Below, in pieces: positions 36,618 to 46,139 of a stretch of 64,000 bases of DNA (the stretch's first letter is position 1; each line of letters opens with the position of its first letter). The stretch lies in the NCBI GenBank assembly GCA_015698285.1, contig CP048685.1, positions 2,914,001 through 2,978,000 on the forward strand, given 5' to 3'. The stretch comes from Candidatus Nitronauta litoralis (GTDB lineage: Bacteria > Nitrospinota > Nitrospinia > Nitrospinales > Nitrospinaceae). The notes below the pieces were generated by a model. The model had not been told where the DNA came from, did not search any database, and saw only the letters and a list, made by a program, of their open reading frames with translations. Made by a program: the position numbers and the translations under genes.

Positions 36618-38054
36618 TTAATACTGGGCCAGGAAGATAACGGGTCCGGGGAAGATCCCTAGTTCCAGGGTACCAATAAGACCGATCGCGACAACCAGCA
36701 GGGTGATCGGGGTGAGGGAGATTTTGAATTCCCCGACAGGTTCCTTCATGTACATGAAGACGATAACCTTCAGGTAATAGTAAAAGGAAATGGCACTGTT
36801 GAGAACAGCGATGATCACCAGCCAGAGGAACCCTTCCTGAAGGGCAGCCTGGAAGATGTAGAATTTGGCGATAAATCCAGCAAGCGGGGGAAGACCGCCC
36901 AGAGAGAGCATGAACATAGTCATGCAAAGAGCTAAAACCGGATGTTTGAATCCCAGTCCGGAATAGTTTTCCAGTTCAAGATTCTCGTGGCCTTTCCTTC
37001 CTACCAGAATGATGATGCCAAAAACGCCGAAAGTCATGAACGCGTAAGACAGCATATAGAAGAGCAGGCTGGCACTTCCAAGTGAATCTTTAGCGATAAC
37101 CGCAATAAGAATATAGCCAACGTGAGACACACTGGAGAAAGCCAGAAGGCGTTTGATATTGGTCTGCATAATGGCACCCAGGTTCCCAAAGAACATGCTG
37201 AAGATGGCCACAATGCTCAATGTCACTTGCCAGGAAGGTGCCAGTTCGGGAATACCTTCTGCAAATACGCGGTAGAAAGCTGCGAAGGCAGCAGCTTTTG
37301 GCCCTACTGCCATAAAAGCGGTAACTGGAGTGGGAGCGCCCTGGTAAACATCAGGAGCCCACATATGGAATGGGACGGCAGCCACTTTAAAACCAAACCC
37401 AATAACGAGCAGGACAACTCCAAGAAGCAGTAACGGGTTTGCAAAAACCTCACCGGAATTCAGGAGGCCCGCGATGGCGCTCAGCTTGACCGTACCGGTT
37501 GAGCCATAGAGCAGGGTCATGCCATAAAGGAGGAACCCTGTAGCAAAAGCTCCAAGCAGGAAATACTTTAATGCCGCTTCATTGGACCTTGGATCGGTCC
37601 GGCGAATACCGGCCAGTACGTAAAGGCAGATCGAGACGATCTCAATGCCGAGAAAAATCATGATGAGATCGGTTGCTGAGGCCAGTACGATCATCCCCAC
37701 TGTGCAGAACAGGATCAGACTGTAATATTCTCCAACTTTTATGCCTTCCCGTTTGTTGTATTCAACCGCAAGTAAAATGGCCAGGGCGGAACTCAGGCAA
37801 AAGATCATGGTGAAAAAGATCGAAAGCCGGTCAACAATATAGGCTCCGTTGAAGGAGTAAACGGGGATTTCAGCACCTTTGGCAAAAGAACTGACAGCGG
37901 CACACAACAGGCCCACCAGGCTGATGAAGACCAGCACCGATTTGTTACGGCCAATGAATAGGTCGACCAGCAGGACCATCATGGCAAAAACACTCAGAAC
38001 CAGGACGGGGGCCAGGCTTGAAAAATCGACTATCGGTGCGGCAATGGGTTCCAC
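36618..38054 (-). CDS. nuoN: NADH-quinone oxidoreductase subunit N
   Basis: 478 residues, about 14 helices. Last gene of the complex I operon. The antiporter-like core includes FLGIEIVSICLYVLAG with the conserved Glu, LYGSTG, FKVAAVPFHMWAPDVYQGAPTP with Lys and the conserved PFH-WxPD element, and the KRLLAFSSVSHVGY helix. It contributes a proton channel in the distal membrane arm. The stop is convergent with the PepSY gene, 63 bp apart. Confidence 0.96.
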   Translation of the reverse strand: MEPIAAPIVDFSSLAPVLVLSVFAMMVLLVDLFIGRNKSVLVFISLVGLLCAAVSSFAKGAEIPVYSFNGAYIVDRLSIFFTMIFCLSSALAILLAVEYNKREGIKVGEYYSLILFCTVGMIVLASATDLIMIFLGIEIVSICLYVLAGIRRTDPRSNEAALKYFLLGAFATGFLLYGMTLLYGSTGTVKLSAIAGLLNSGEVFANPLLLLGVVLLVIGFGFKVAAVPFHMWAPDVYQGAPTPVTAFMAVGPKAAAFAAFYRVFAEGIPELAPSWQVTLSIVAIFSMFFGNLGAIMQTNIKRLLAFSSVSHVGYILIAVIAKDSLGSASLLFYMLSYAFMTFGVFGIIILVGRKGHENLELENYSGLGFKHPVLALCMTMFMLSLGGLPPLAGFIAKFYIFQAALQEGFLWLVIIAVLNSAISFYYYLKVIVFMYMKEPVGEFKISLTPITLLVVAIGLIGTLELGIFPGPVIFLAQY

Positions 38055-38056
38055 GT

Positions 38057-39646
38057 TTATTCCTTAACCAACGGGGTTGTTGAAGATTGTGTCGTTATAA
38101 GGTGCGCGACTGTTGCTTTGCTCTGAATTGCTGCGTGATGGCCACCTTCTTCCTGGCCATGCTTGGTTCCACTGTTTTTATTTACGTGAGCGATCAGATG
38201 CTCAATGGTTGGATCAAATGTTTTGGTAAACGGTGTTGGGTAAATCCCAATCCAGAAAATCAGGATGATCAGCGGGATCATGACAACCTTTTCACGCAGT
38301 GTCATGTCGGTCAGCTTTTCGTTTTCAGGGTTGGTGACCTCGAGGAACATGACACGCTGGAACATCCACAGCATGTAACAGGCGGCCAGAATTACGCCCG
38401 AAGTTCCAATGAGTGCGAATATAACATCCGTTTGGAACATTCCGATCAGGATCAGAAACTCGCCCACAAAACCGTTCATCCCGGGAAGTCCAATGGATGA
38501 CAGTGTGACAATCATGAAATAAATTGAGAACACCGGGATAATTTTGGTCAATCCGCCAAATTCTTTTATCAGTCGTGTGTGTCTGCGGTCGTAAATCATA
38601 CCGACCATCAGGAAGAGGGCGCTTGTGCTGATACCGTGGTTAATATTCTGTAATAAAGCTCCAGACATCCCTTGATGGTTGAAAGCGAAAATACCGAGCA
38701 TGACGAACCCGAGATGGCTGACACTCGAGTAGGCAACCAGTTTTTTCAAATCCTCCTGAACCATGGCGACCAAAGCACCATAGACAATTCCGATAACTGC
38801 AAGCCAGCCTACATAGGGAAACAGTTCGTGACTGGCGGCCGGAAATAGCGGAAGGTTGAAACGCAGAAAGCCATAAGTTCCCATTTTAAGGAGAACACCG
38901 GCAAGAATGACACTGCCTGCCGTGGGGGCTTCAACGTGGGCATCCGGCAACCAGGTGTGGAACGGGAACATCGGCACTTTAATGGCAAAGGCCAGAAAGA
39001 ATGCCAGGAACAGCCATTGCTGGACTTCCAGTCCCACATCGAGGTGCTTGGTGATGAACATCAGGTCTGTTGTGAACTGGCCTGTTTGCTGGTGGATGTC
39101 GAGGTAAATCCAGATGATGGCAACCAGCATGAGCAGGGAGCCGACAGCGGTGTAGAGGAAGAACTTGACCGCAGCGTAAAGTCTGCGAGGTCCGCCCCAC
39201 ACGCCGATGATGAGATACATCGGGACGAGCTGGAATTCCCAGAAAACGTAGAACATGAAGAAGTCGAGGGCAATGAAAACACCCAGCATGCCGGTTGAAA
39301 GAGCCAGCATGGACATCATGTAATATTTGACATGTTTTTTGACGTGCCATGACGCAAGAATGGAAATCGCTGTCAGGAACGTGGTCATGATGTAAAGCAG
39401 CAGAGAGATTCCGTCCAACCCTACGTGATAACCGATTCCCCAGGCTTCAATCCATGGGACCATGAACTCGAACTGCATGGCCGAGGAATGCATGTCGAAT
39501 TCCTGGTAAAAAACAAGGGACAACAGGAAGTCGGCAACGGCAATTGCCAAGGCACCCTGTTTGACCATCTCCGATTTTTCTTCGGGAATGAAGGCCAGGA
39601 AAAAACAGCCGATCAGAGGTAGAAATGTGACGAAAGTTAAAAACAT
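38057..39646 (-). CDS. nuoM: NADH-quinone oxidoreductase subunit M
   Basis: 529 residues. Antiporter-type subunit: GLDGISLLLYIMT, FYVFWEFQLVPMYLIIGVWGG with conserved Glu, KVPMFPFHTWLPDAHVEAPTAGSVILAGVLLK with the key Lys and His, and KKLVAYSSVSHLGFV. It has an extended C-terminal tail rich in His, Gln and Thr (after about residue 490). Two bases separate it from nuoN and three from nuoL. Confidence 0.97.
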   Translation of the reverse strand: MFLTFVTFLPLIGCFFLAFIPEEKSEMVKQGALAIAVADFLLSLVFYQEFDMHSSAMQFEFMVPWIEAWGIGYHVGLDGISLLLYIMTTFLTAISILASWHVKKHVKYYMMSMLALSTGMLGVFIALDFFMFYVFWEFQLVPMYLIIGVWGGPRRLYAAVKFFLYTAVGSLLMLVAIIWIYLDIHQQTGQFTTDLMFITKHLDVGLEVQQWLFLAFFLAFAIKVPMFPFHTWLPDAHVEAPTAGSVILAGVLLKMGTYGFLRFNLPLFPAASHELFPYVGWLAVIGIVYGALVAMVQEDLKKLVAYSSVSHLGFVMLGIFAFNHQGMSGALLQNINHGISTSALFLMVGMIYDRRHTRLIKEFGGLTKIIPVFSIYFMIVTLSSIGLPGMNGFVGEFLILIGMFQTDVIFALIGTSGVILAACYMLWMFQRVMFLEVTNPENEKLTDMTLREKVVMIPLIILIFWIGIYPTPFTKTFDPTIEHLIAHVNKNSGTKHGQEEGGHHAAIQSKATVAHLITTQSSTTPLVKE

Positions 39647-39649
39647 GTC

Positions 39650-41626
39650 TTAAATCACGATTAAAAGGATCACGAAACCCATGACCATGAACATGGCATA
39701 GTTGCGAACGAACCCCGATTGAAAATACTGGGCGATTTTACTCATGAACCCAATGGATTGTGCAACTCCGTTGACAGCCCCGTCTACGGCTTTCTGGTCA
39801 GCATCTTTCCATAAGCGGTACGAGGCATCGACCGTAGGTTTGACTATGGTCTCGTCATAGATTTCATCCACATAGTATTTGTTCTGCACCATATCGAATC
39901 CCCATTGGCCCTTGGTGAGTTTCGCAGGCATATCCGGGAATTTGATATAGAACATATAGGCGGTAAAGATTCCGGCCAGCGCGACACAGATTGAAAAGAG
40001 CATCAGGAGGATTTCCCATGTGATGTCCCACCAGGTGTGGTCGTGAGCCTGTTTCGAATGGAGCAGTTCAGTGAATGATTGGTGATGGCCATGTGAAGCC
40101 AGAACGGTTTCAGAATGATGCAATGCCGTGGTCCAGTCGAAAGAAATTACAGGTTCAAGCCAGTTGCCCAGGATGTGCCATCCGTGGATGAGCGGGATAC
40201 CAAGTAATCCTCCACCCAATGCAAGGCCGGCCAGAATGATCAATGGCATCGTCATAACTGCAGGTGACTCGTGCGGATGAATATGCGGATCAACACGCGA
40301 CTCGCCATGGAATGTCAGAAATACCAGCCTGAACATATAGAAGGCAGTAATGAAAGCGCCACTTATTCCCATTCCCCAATAGATGACGTTGCCGTCCATC
40401 AAGGCGTGATACAGAATTTCATCTTTACTGAAGAAACCTGAGAAGGGGAATATTCCGGCTATCGCGATGGTCGAAATTAAAAATGTAAGGTACGTGATTG
40501 GCATGTGATCTTTAAGTCCACCCATTTTTCTAATGTCCTGTTCATGGTGCATCCCATGGATGACACTACCGGAACCCAGGAAGAGGCAGGCTTTAAAGAA
40601 AGCATGTGTGACGAGATGGAAGATCGCAGCGGTGTAAGCACCAACTCCGCAGGCGAGAAACATGTAGCCAATCTGACTGACGGTGGAATACGCCAAAACC
40701 CGTTTGATATCCCACTGAGTACACCCGATCGTCGCGGCCATCAAGGCTGTACCTCCCCCGATGAGTGCGATGATCGTCATCGTGAGGGGTGCCATGTTGA
40801 ATAGCGCGTTACACCTTACGATCATGTAAACGCCGGCTGTGACCATGGTCGCCGCATGGATCAGGGCTGATACCGGGGTCGGGCCTTCCATTGCATCTGG
40901 CAACCAGGTGTATAGCGGAATCTGTGCTGATTTCCCGGTCGCGCCGAGAAACAAGAACATGGTCAACAGGGTGACCGTTTCGCTGTCATAAATCAGGGTC
41001 GTTGGAGCTGCCGTCATCACGGTTGAGAAATCAATCGTACCGAAGGCCTGGAAAACGTAAAAAATTCCGAGGAGAAAACCGAAGTCACCAACCCGGTTAA
41101 CCACAAACGCCTTGGTTGCCGCGTCGCAGGCAGATTTTTTTTCGAAGTAGTAGCCGATGAGAAAATAGGAACACGCGCCCACACCCTCCCAGCCGATAAA
41201 CATGACCAGGAAGTTGTTTCCCATAACCAGCAGTAACATGGAAAACAGGAACAGGTTGAGATAAGCGAAGTAGCGGTAGTAGCTGTACTCCTCATACATG
41301 TAGCCGATCGAAAAGATATGGATTACCGAGCCGACACCGGTCACCACCAACATCATGACGCAGGACAGGGGGTCGATCTGGAATCCAAATTCGATTTGCA
41401 GGCTACCGGCTGGGATCCAGTTGAAGAGGATCAATTCTGGGTAGGGGGTTCCTTCCGGGTGAAAGAACAAGCTGATCCACAGGCAAACAACCACCAGGAA
41501 AGACAGGATCGGCCCACCACAGGCTATTTTACTGACCCAGTCTTTGCCTATGCGCAACCCGAAGAACCCGTTGATGATGGACCCTATCAGCGGAAACAGG
41601 GGAACCAGAAACGCCAGATTTACCAT
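39650..41626 (-). CDS. nuoL: NADH-quinone oxidoreductase subunit L
   Basis: 658 residues, distal membrane-arm proton pump. Seen: MFIGWEGVGACSYFLIGYYF, GKSAQIPLYTWLPDAMEGPTPVSALIHAATMV and KRVLAYSTVSQIGY. A His-rich periplasmic-side insert lies near residues 420-520 (HETVLASHGHHQSFTELLHS). The long amphipathic C-terminal helix that clamps the membrane arm is represented by the region after residue 540, ending in a final helix (FVRNYAMFMVMGFVILLIVI). Confidence 0.97.
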   Translation of the reverse strand: MVNLAFLVPLFPLIGSIINGFFGLRIGKDWVSKIACGGPILSFLVVVCLWISLFFHPEGTPYPELILFNWIPAGSLQIEFGFQIDPLSCVMMLVVTGVGSVIHIFSIGYMYEEYSYYRYFAYLNLFLFSMLLLVMGNNFLVMFIGWEGVGACSYFLIGYYFEKKSACDAATKAFVVNRVGDFGFLLGIFYVFQAFGTIDFSTVMTAAPTTLIYDSETVTLLTMFLFLGATGKSAQIPLYTWLPDAMEGPTPVSALIHAATMVTAGVYMIVRCNALFNMAPLTMTIIALIGGGTALMAATIGCTQWDIKRVLAYSTVSQIGYMFLACGVGAYTAAIFHLVTHAFFKACLFLGSGSVIHGMHHEQDIRKMGGLKDHMPITYLTFLISTIAIAGIFPFSGFFSKDEILYHALMDGNVIYWGMGISGAFITAFYMFRLVFLTFHGESRVDPHIHPHESPAVMTMPLIILAGLALGGGLLGIPLIHGWHILGNWLEPVISFDWTTALHHSETVLASHGHHQSFTELLHSKQAHDHTWWDITWEILLMLFSICVALAGIFTAYMFYIKFPDMPAKLTKGQWGFDMVQNKYYVDEIYDETIVKPTVDASYRLWKDADQKAVDGAVNGVAQSIGFMSKIAQYFQSGFVRNYAMFMVMGFVILLIVI

Positions 41627-41633
41627 TACAGTG

Positions 41634-41936
41634 TCACCACTTCATTAAGTTGAATTCGTCCAGGTTGACCGTAGGTCGATTCCGGAACAGTGCGATTACG
41701 ATCGCTAACCCTACCGAGACTTCTGCCGCCGCAACGGCCATGACCATGAAACTGAATATTTGTCCATCGTGCTGATTGAGATGGCGGTCAAATGCAATCA
41801 GCGAAATGTTGACGGCATTCAGCATGATTTCCACGGACATAAACACCACAATTGCGTTGCGCCGAATCAAAACCCCGAGAACACCAATTGAAAAAAGGGT
41901 CGCGCTTAAAATGAGGTAATGCGAAAGCGGTATCAT
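41634..41936 (-). CDS. nuoK: NADH-quinone oxidoreductase subunit K
   Basis: 100 residues, three helices. Typical [22 protein letters not shown] with the buried Glu of TMH2, followed by [22 protein letters not shown] with the second channel Glu. The start overlaps the end of nuoJ by one base. Part of the proximal proton path. Confidence 0.97.
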   Translation of the reverse strand: MIPLSHYLILSATLFSIGVLGVLIRRNAIVVFMSVEIMLNAVNISLIAFDRHLNQHDGQIFSFMVMAVAAAEVSVGLAIVIALFRNRPTVNLDEFNLMKW

Positions 41937-42442
41937 CAGTCCACCTTGTTTTTTGCGAGCACTACCGCTCCCACCATTGCTGCAAGCAGAAGGATGGAGG
42001 CGATTTCAAAGGGCAGTACGTAGTCAGTAAATAGTTCAGTTCCTACCGCGACCGTGGTACCGAATGAGTCAGGCACTTCGGCCATTTCACCAAATTCAGT
42101 CCCAAGAATTTTGTCGATCATCTTGTACAAGGCCAGCAATACCAGAATCCCGGTCATGATGGAAAGGTACAGGTTCCGATCCCGCATTTTCCAGGCCTTG
42201 TCGTCCCCCTTCAGGTTTAATAACATGATCACGAACATGAACAGAACCATGATCGCGCCGGCGTAGATGATGATTTGCAGGATGGCGATGAAATGCGCCT
42301 GCAAAACAACAAAGATGCCAGCCAAACCGAGCATCATCGCAATCAGCGACACGGCTGATCCGATCGGGCTGTTATTAAAGACCACGCCCAGTGCCAGGAG
42401 CACTGTAAAAATGGCCAACGGGTAGAAGATCAGTAATTCCAT
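41936..42442 (-). CDS. nuoJ: NADH-quinone oxidoreductase subunit J
   Basis: 168 residues, five helices. [24 protein letters not shown] is the family signature (TMH3 with its pi-bulge), and the final helix [20 protein letters not shown] is standard. The start overlaps the end of nuoI by 13 bp. Confidence 0.96.
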   Translation of the reverse strand: MELLIFYPLAIFTVLLALGVVFNNSPIGSAVSLIAMMLGLAGIFVVLQAHFIAILQIIIYAGAIMVLFMFVIMLLNLKGDDKAWKMRDRNLYLSIMTGILVLLALYKMIDKILGTEFGEMAEVPDSFGTTVAVGTELFTDYVLPFEIASILLLAAMVGAVVLAKNKVD

Positions 42443-42999
42443 TTTCCGTACATTTTGCGGGTGAATTCGATGCGGTCCTTGAGGTCCGCAACAGGTACCA
42501 GTAACTGTTCCATATCGTATTTCATTTTTTTGCGATCGAGCATTGAGATTTCACAGTCATCACTCATGAAGATCGCTTCTTCCGGGCAGGCTTCTTCACA
42601 GAATCCACAGAAGATGCAAATAGCATAATCAATGGTGAAGGCTTTCGGAAAACGCTCGTCCTGGTTCTGCTTGCCACTGTTGGCCTCCGGTATGATGTCG
42701 ATGCAATATGCCGGACAGGCAATTTCACAGAGGCCGCAGGCGACACATTCCGGTTTGTTGTCTTCTCTTAACGCAAGAACCGGACGCCCGCGATATGCTA
42801 CGGGGTAGTCAATGGTCTCTTCCGGGTAATAGACAGTAAAAATTTCCCGCTCTTTCTTTTTGCCAAGAAAGAACGGAACAAACCCAAACAGGTTCTTGAA
42901 AAAATGACGAACCGTGATGAGCATTCCACGAATGATCTCGGGAATATAAGATCGCTCCCACCACGTCATTTCCACATTCCTATTGACGTAGTAAGCCAT
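42430..42999 (-). CDS. nuoI: NADH-quinone oxidoreductase subunit I (2x[4Fe-4S])
   Basis: 189 residues. Two ferredoxin motifs: CVACGLCEIACP (about 85-96) and CIFCGFCEEACP (about 127-138), each followed by a cluster-bridging Cys-Pro. These carry clusters N6a and N6b toward the quinone site. It links peripheral and membrane arms, so a functional quinone module is expected, even though nuoB and nuoD are not in this operon. Confidence 0.97.
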   Translation of the reverse strand: MAYYVNRNVEMTWWERSYIPEIIRGMLITVRHFFKNLFGFVPFFLGKKKEREIFTVYYPEETIDYPVAYRGRPVLALREDNKPECVACGLCEIACPAYCIDIIPEANSGKQNQDERFPKAFTIDYAICIFCGFCEEACPEEAIFMSDDCEISMLDRKKMKYDMEQLLVPVADLKDRIEFTRKMYGKWNY

Positions 43000-43011
43000 A
43001 AGCGACTCCTT

Positions 43012-44121
43012 TTAATTAAGTGCCATGATCACGATTCCGGTCACCACGATATTGGCGAGGGAGAGGGGCAGAAGAATTTTCCACCCCAACTTCATGATCT
43101 GGTCATAACGAAACCGGGGTAGCGTCCACCGGATCGTCATTTGAATGAAAATGAAAATACAGACTTTAACAAAGAACACCCCAACGTGAATCCCCATCGC
43201 AATTAAATTGGCGAACGAAGATCCCAGCCAGGAAAAATTAAATGTATCGATGATGTCTTTTGTCTCGACGAACGGGATGTGCCATCCGCCAAAAAACAGG
43301 ATGGTGACAATCGCTCCGATGGTCACCATTTCAATAAACTCGGCCATGAAAAACATGCCGAATTTCAAACCACTGTATTCGGTAAAATAGCCTGCCACCA
43401 GCTCGGATTCCGCTTCTGGAGCGTCGAAGGGAATGCGCTTGTTCTCTGCGATGGAAGCTGTCAGGAACATGAAAAAACCCAGAGGCTGCAAAAAGATCCC
43501 CCAGCGCCAGAAGTTTTCCTGGGCGGCGCCAATTTCATCGAGCTGCATGGTGCCGTAAACCATGAGAACGCCGATAATGGTCAGTCCCATGGTGACTTCG
43601 TACGAGATCATCTGGGATGCCGTTCTCATTGAACCGAGCAGGGACCAGTTGTTGTTTGAACTCCACCCGGCGACCACGTATCCATATGTTGCCAGGGAAG
43701 CGATGGCAAAAACGAACAAGAGCCCGACGTCAAGATCGGAAATAACCAGATTGACCTCTGTTCCCCATAGCTCGTACTTCCCACCAAAGGGCACAACGGC
43801 AAATGTCAGAAGAGCCGGTACCAGAGCAATAATCGGGCTCAACGTGTGCAGAAATTTGTTGGCACCTTGCGGGATAAAATCTTCCTTGGTGAACATTTTC
43901 AGGCCGTCGGCCATGATGTGAAACAGACCCAGCGCCTTGAAGCCCAAAATGTCGGCACGGTTGGCACCGATTCGGTCCTGCATGATCGCGCTTTGTTTTC
44001 GTTCAACCCAGGTCAGAACAGGGGCGAAGAAACCTACGGTCACCGCAAGCACAAACCCAATTTTGATCAGGGTGACCAGCAATTCGATCAGGAACTCGTC
44101 TGAGATTGAAAAAAAATCCAA
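43012..44121 (-). CDS. nuoH: NADH-quinone oxidoreductase subunit H
   Basis: 369 residues, about eight or nine helices. Conserved: WVERKQSAIMQDRIGANRADILG near the N-terminus, ADGLKMFTKEDFIP, IAENKRIPFDAPEAESELVAGYFTEYSG and RWTLPRFRYDQIMKLGWK. It forms the quinone chamber entrance and couples it to the membrane arm. Directly follows nuoC by 7 bp. Confidence 0.97.
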   Translation of the reverse strand: MDFFSISDEFLIELLVTLIKIGFVLAVTVGFFAPVLTWVERKQSAIMQDRIGANRADILGFKALGLFHIMADGLKMFTKEDFIPQGANKFLHTLSPIIALVPALLTFAVVPFGGKYELWGTEVNLVISDLDVGLLFVFAIASLATYGYVVAGWSSNNNWSLLGSMRTASQMISYEVTMGLTIIGVLMVYGTMQLDEIGAAQENFWRWGIFLQPLGFFMFLTASIAENKRIPFDAPEAESELVAGYFTEYSGLKFGMFFMAEFIEMVTIGAIVTILFFGGWHIPFVETKDIIDTFNFSWLGSSFANLIAMGIHVGVFFVKVCIFIFIQMTIRWTLPRFRYDQIMKLGWKILLPLSLANIVVTGIVIMALN

Positions 44122-44128
44122 ATCCGCC

Positions 44129-44614
44129 TCAATTCATGGGGCCGATCAACGGCTGTCGTTTGTTGACCGGGTAATCTTTTCGTAAGGGATGCCCTTTAAA
44201 ATCTTCATAAAGGAGAATACGTTTAAGCTTGGGATGATTTCTGAATTTCACACCATACATATCCCAGACTTCACGTTCGTACCAGTTGGCCGACTTGAAA
44301 AGTGGACAAACGGAATCAATTTCACAGTCATCCTCATCCACGGGGCATTTGATGCGAATACGGTGATTAAACTTGAGCGAGAACAAGTGGTAGACCACCT
44401 CGAAACGTTCTTTTTTCCGGTCAAGGTAATCAACACAGGTTAGATCCATCAGGTAGCACATGTCGGTTTCCGGATCGTCCCGCAGCCACTCCAGAAGTTC
44501 CACAATAATGGATTTTTCTACTGTTAAAGTTTGGTCCCCTCGAAAGTCGTGACTTTCAAGGACTTTCGCGCCAAACCGGGTTTTGACTTTGTCGATTAAT
44601 ACGGTATCGCTCAT
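44129..44614 (-). CDS. nuoC: NADH-quinone oxidoreductase subunit C (30 kDa)
   Basis: 161 residues from the ATG at 44614, 10 bp after nuoA; an in-frame start at 44647 would overlap nuoA. The 30-kDa signature [38 protein letters not shown] spans about residues 105-145. It is a stand-alone NuoC, not fused to NuoD as in E. coli. nuoB is missing between nuoA and nuoC, and nuoD after nuoC, which is unusual. Confidence 0.93.
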   Translation of the reverse strand: [161 protein letters not shown]

Positions 44615-44624
44615 TGCCTGCCGA

Positions 44625-44981
44625 TCACTCCCAGTCGAGTCCGCCACGAATCCAGACGTACATCAAACCCACGCCCAGAATCAGCAGGAAAAGAATCATT
44701 TCAATTAATCCGAACCACCCAAGGCGTTGGTACAGGACTGCCCAGGGGAACAGAAATACGGCTTCGATATCGAACAGTATGAAAAGGACGGCCACAAGAT
44801 AAAATTTGACCGAGAATCGTTGGTAGGGAGAGACAATTTGAGATTCACCACACTCGAATGGCTCATCCTTGTCGGCAAATCTCCGTTTTGGTCCGAGCAA
44901 GGTCGTTGACACCACCATGCCAATCGCAATTGCGGCCGCGATGACCATGAGAATTGCGACTCCGAGATATTGTTCGAGCAT
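44625..44981 (-). CDS. nuoA: NADH-quinone oxidoreductase subunit A
   Basis: 118 residues from the ATG at 44981, which has AAGGAGA 6 bp upstream; a longer frame from 44999 would run through that ribosome site. Three helices with KDEPFECGE after the first and the conserved FYLVAVLFILFDIEAVFLFPWAV in the second. First gene of the operon. Upstream is a 1.1-kb stretch without an intact gene. Confidence 0.95.
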   Translation of the reverse strand: MLEQYLGVAILMVIAAAIAIGMVVSTTLLGPKRRFADKDEPFECGESQIVSPYQRFSVKFYLVAVLFILFDIEAVFLFPWAVLYQRLGWFGLIEMILFLLILGVGLMYVWIRGGLDWE

Positions 44982-45090
44982 GTGTCTCCTTCGTGCCAAT
45001 AGCCCCTTTTCACAGGGGGAAATTGCTCCTTTTTCCTGTTCTATTTAAGCCCTTGTTTCTCAGGGGTTTTGTGTATCCCTTTGAATTTTA

Positions 45091-45115
45091 CAAGGCTTTA
45101 TAAAATAAGGCCTTG
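45091..45115. promoter_or_regulatory. Inverted repeat in the nuo upstream region
   Basis: Arms caaggctttat / ataaggccttg (11 bases, one mismatch or G:U) around AAA, 110 bp before nuoA. Could be an operator, a leader hairpin or a leftover terminator. No T-tract follows on either strand. The rest of 44982-46139 contains the pseudogene and the repeat listed separately, and otherwise nothing recognisable. Confidence 0.35.
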
Positions 45116-45471
45116 TGTTATTCGATCCGGTAGGTTCCGGAGGGCAAAATACCACAGGAAATTGGTGACGGGGGATACTAACCCAAGGATTCTATCCTTG
45201 TCAATGAAAACCTTAGCAACTTCCCTGTTTTTCGGGACTTTTGGGGGATTTATCATAAGGAGGAGCAGGAAGCATTATGAGGTTTGAATTTATGCGGTTT
45301 TACTTGCCAGGGAAGTGGATTAGGAGAGTTTTCCTGGAAAACATTAAAAAACACCTGTTTTAAAGGTAAAGATCGCTTGGGGAGCAACGTGAATCTTTTC
45401 CATAAGGGATTGATTTAAAAAGGATTGGTGGTTTATTCGACAAATCTTTCACTTAAAACTGAAGAGAGGGA

Positions 45472-45694
45472 TCAGGGAGAGCGGCTTCCATATTTATCCC
45501 CACCGCGCCACGACCCCCCTTTGGGATACCTGCCTCCCTCTTCAAAATATTTGGCGAACAAGGCCAGACTGATTTCCCCTATGTCCTGAATAACGGGTGT
45601 GGGGATCAGCATTCTGGTTGCGCAGTGCTTCCAGCTGTTAATTCAGGCCGTTGCCATCGACCATAACGTCAATAAATTCCGACCCACTTTTCAT
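45472..45694 (-). pseudogene. Decayed phage gene, virion-morphogenesis / tail-completion type (Mu gpG / P2 gpS-like)
   Basis: From an ATG at 45694 the minus strand reads SEFIDVMVDGNGLN, hits a TAA, continues QLEALRNQN, then shifts frame into PVIQDIGEISLALFAKYFEEGG followed by RYPKGGSWRGG and a stop at 45472. Joined across the nonsense codon and frameshift, this has the layout of phage virion-morphogenesis proteins: a beta-strand plus leucine-rich helix, then an IGE-ISLA helix leading to F-E-GG-P-G-W. At least two lesions are visible, so it is dead. Family assignment is by pattern recognition. No intact tailed-phage gene is near. Confidence 0.5.
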
Positions 45695-45961
45695 TTTTAT
45701 AGCCCCGGCGTTATATTGGTGATACAGGTTCGGGAGTGGCGACCCGGATGTAGGGCGTAAGCCCAACCCATACAGAGTGGGGCCACGTTTCAATTACTCC
45801 GGCACGAGCCGTGACAGGCGTGGCTGTTCACAGGCGAAGCCATCATTTCTTATCCCTTCCCCAAATCAAATACCCCGTCCGCATCCGGTTCAGTTTCGAG
45901 GTTTGCGACTTTGAGAAAGGATTAAACTCGATCCACTTACATGTCGGACGTTGCTTGCTGG

Positions 45962-45997
45962 GTTGCTTCTTTGCAGTAGCTCCTGGCAATGACGAAC
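45962..45997. repeat. Degenerate dispersed repeat-like sequence
   Basis: GCAGTAGCTCCTGGCAATGA with its flank GGTTGCTTC resembles a dispersed intergenic element of many bacteria, whose reverse form contains CGTCATTGCGAGGAGC and GAAGCAA. One copy only here, so the assignment rests on recognition. Confidence 0.3.
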
Positions 45998-46139
45998 ACT
46001 TTGTTTCAAAACTGCCCGCCTTTGCAAAGCTCTCTTTGCAAGGGGAGGGAAATTAATGGCTACCCAAAAGGTTCTGTTTAAAAAAAATTTGTGGGTTAAG
46101 AAAGGTTTGGTTATGAAGGCGAGGAGACTGGCAAATTTG

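Noticed and set aside
45811-46056. Plus-strand frame of 81 codons between nuoA and the SulP gene
   Set aside because: Runs through the dispersed-repeat-like sequence and has no ribosome site or protein-like pattern.
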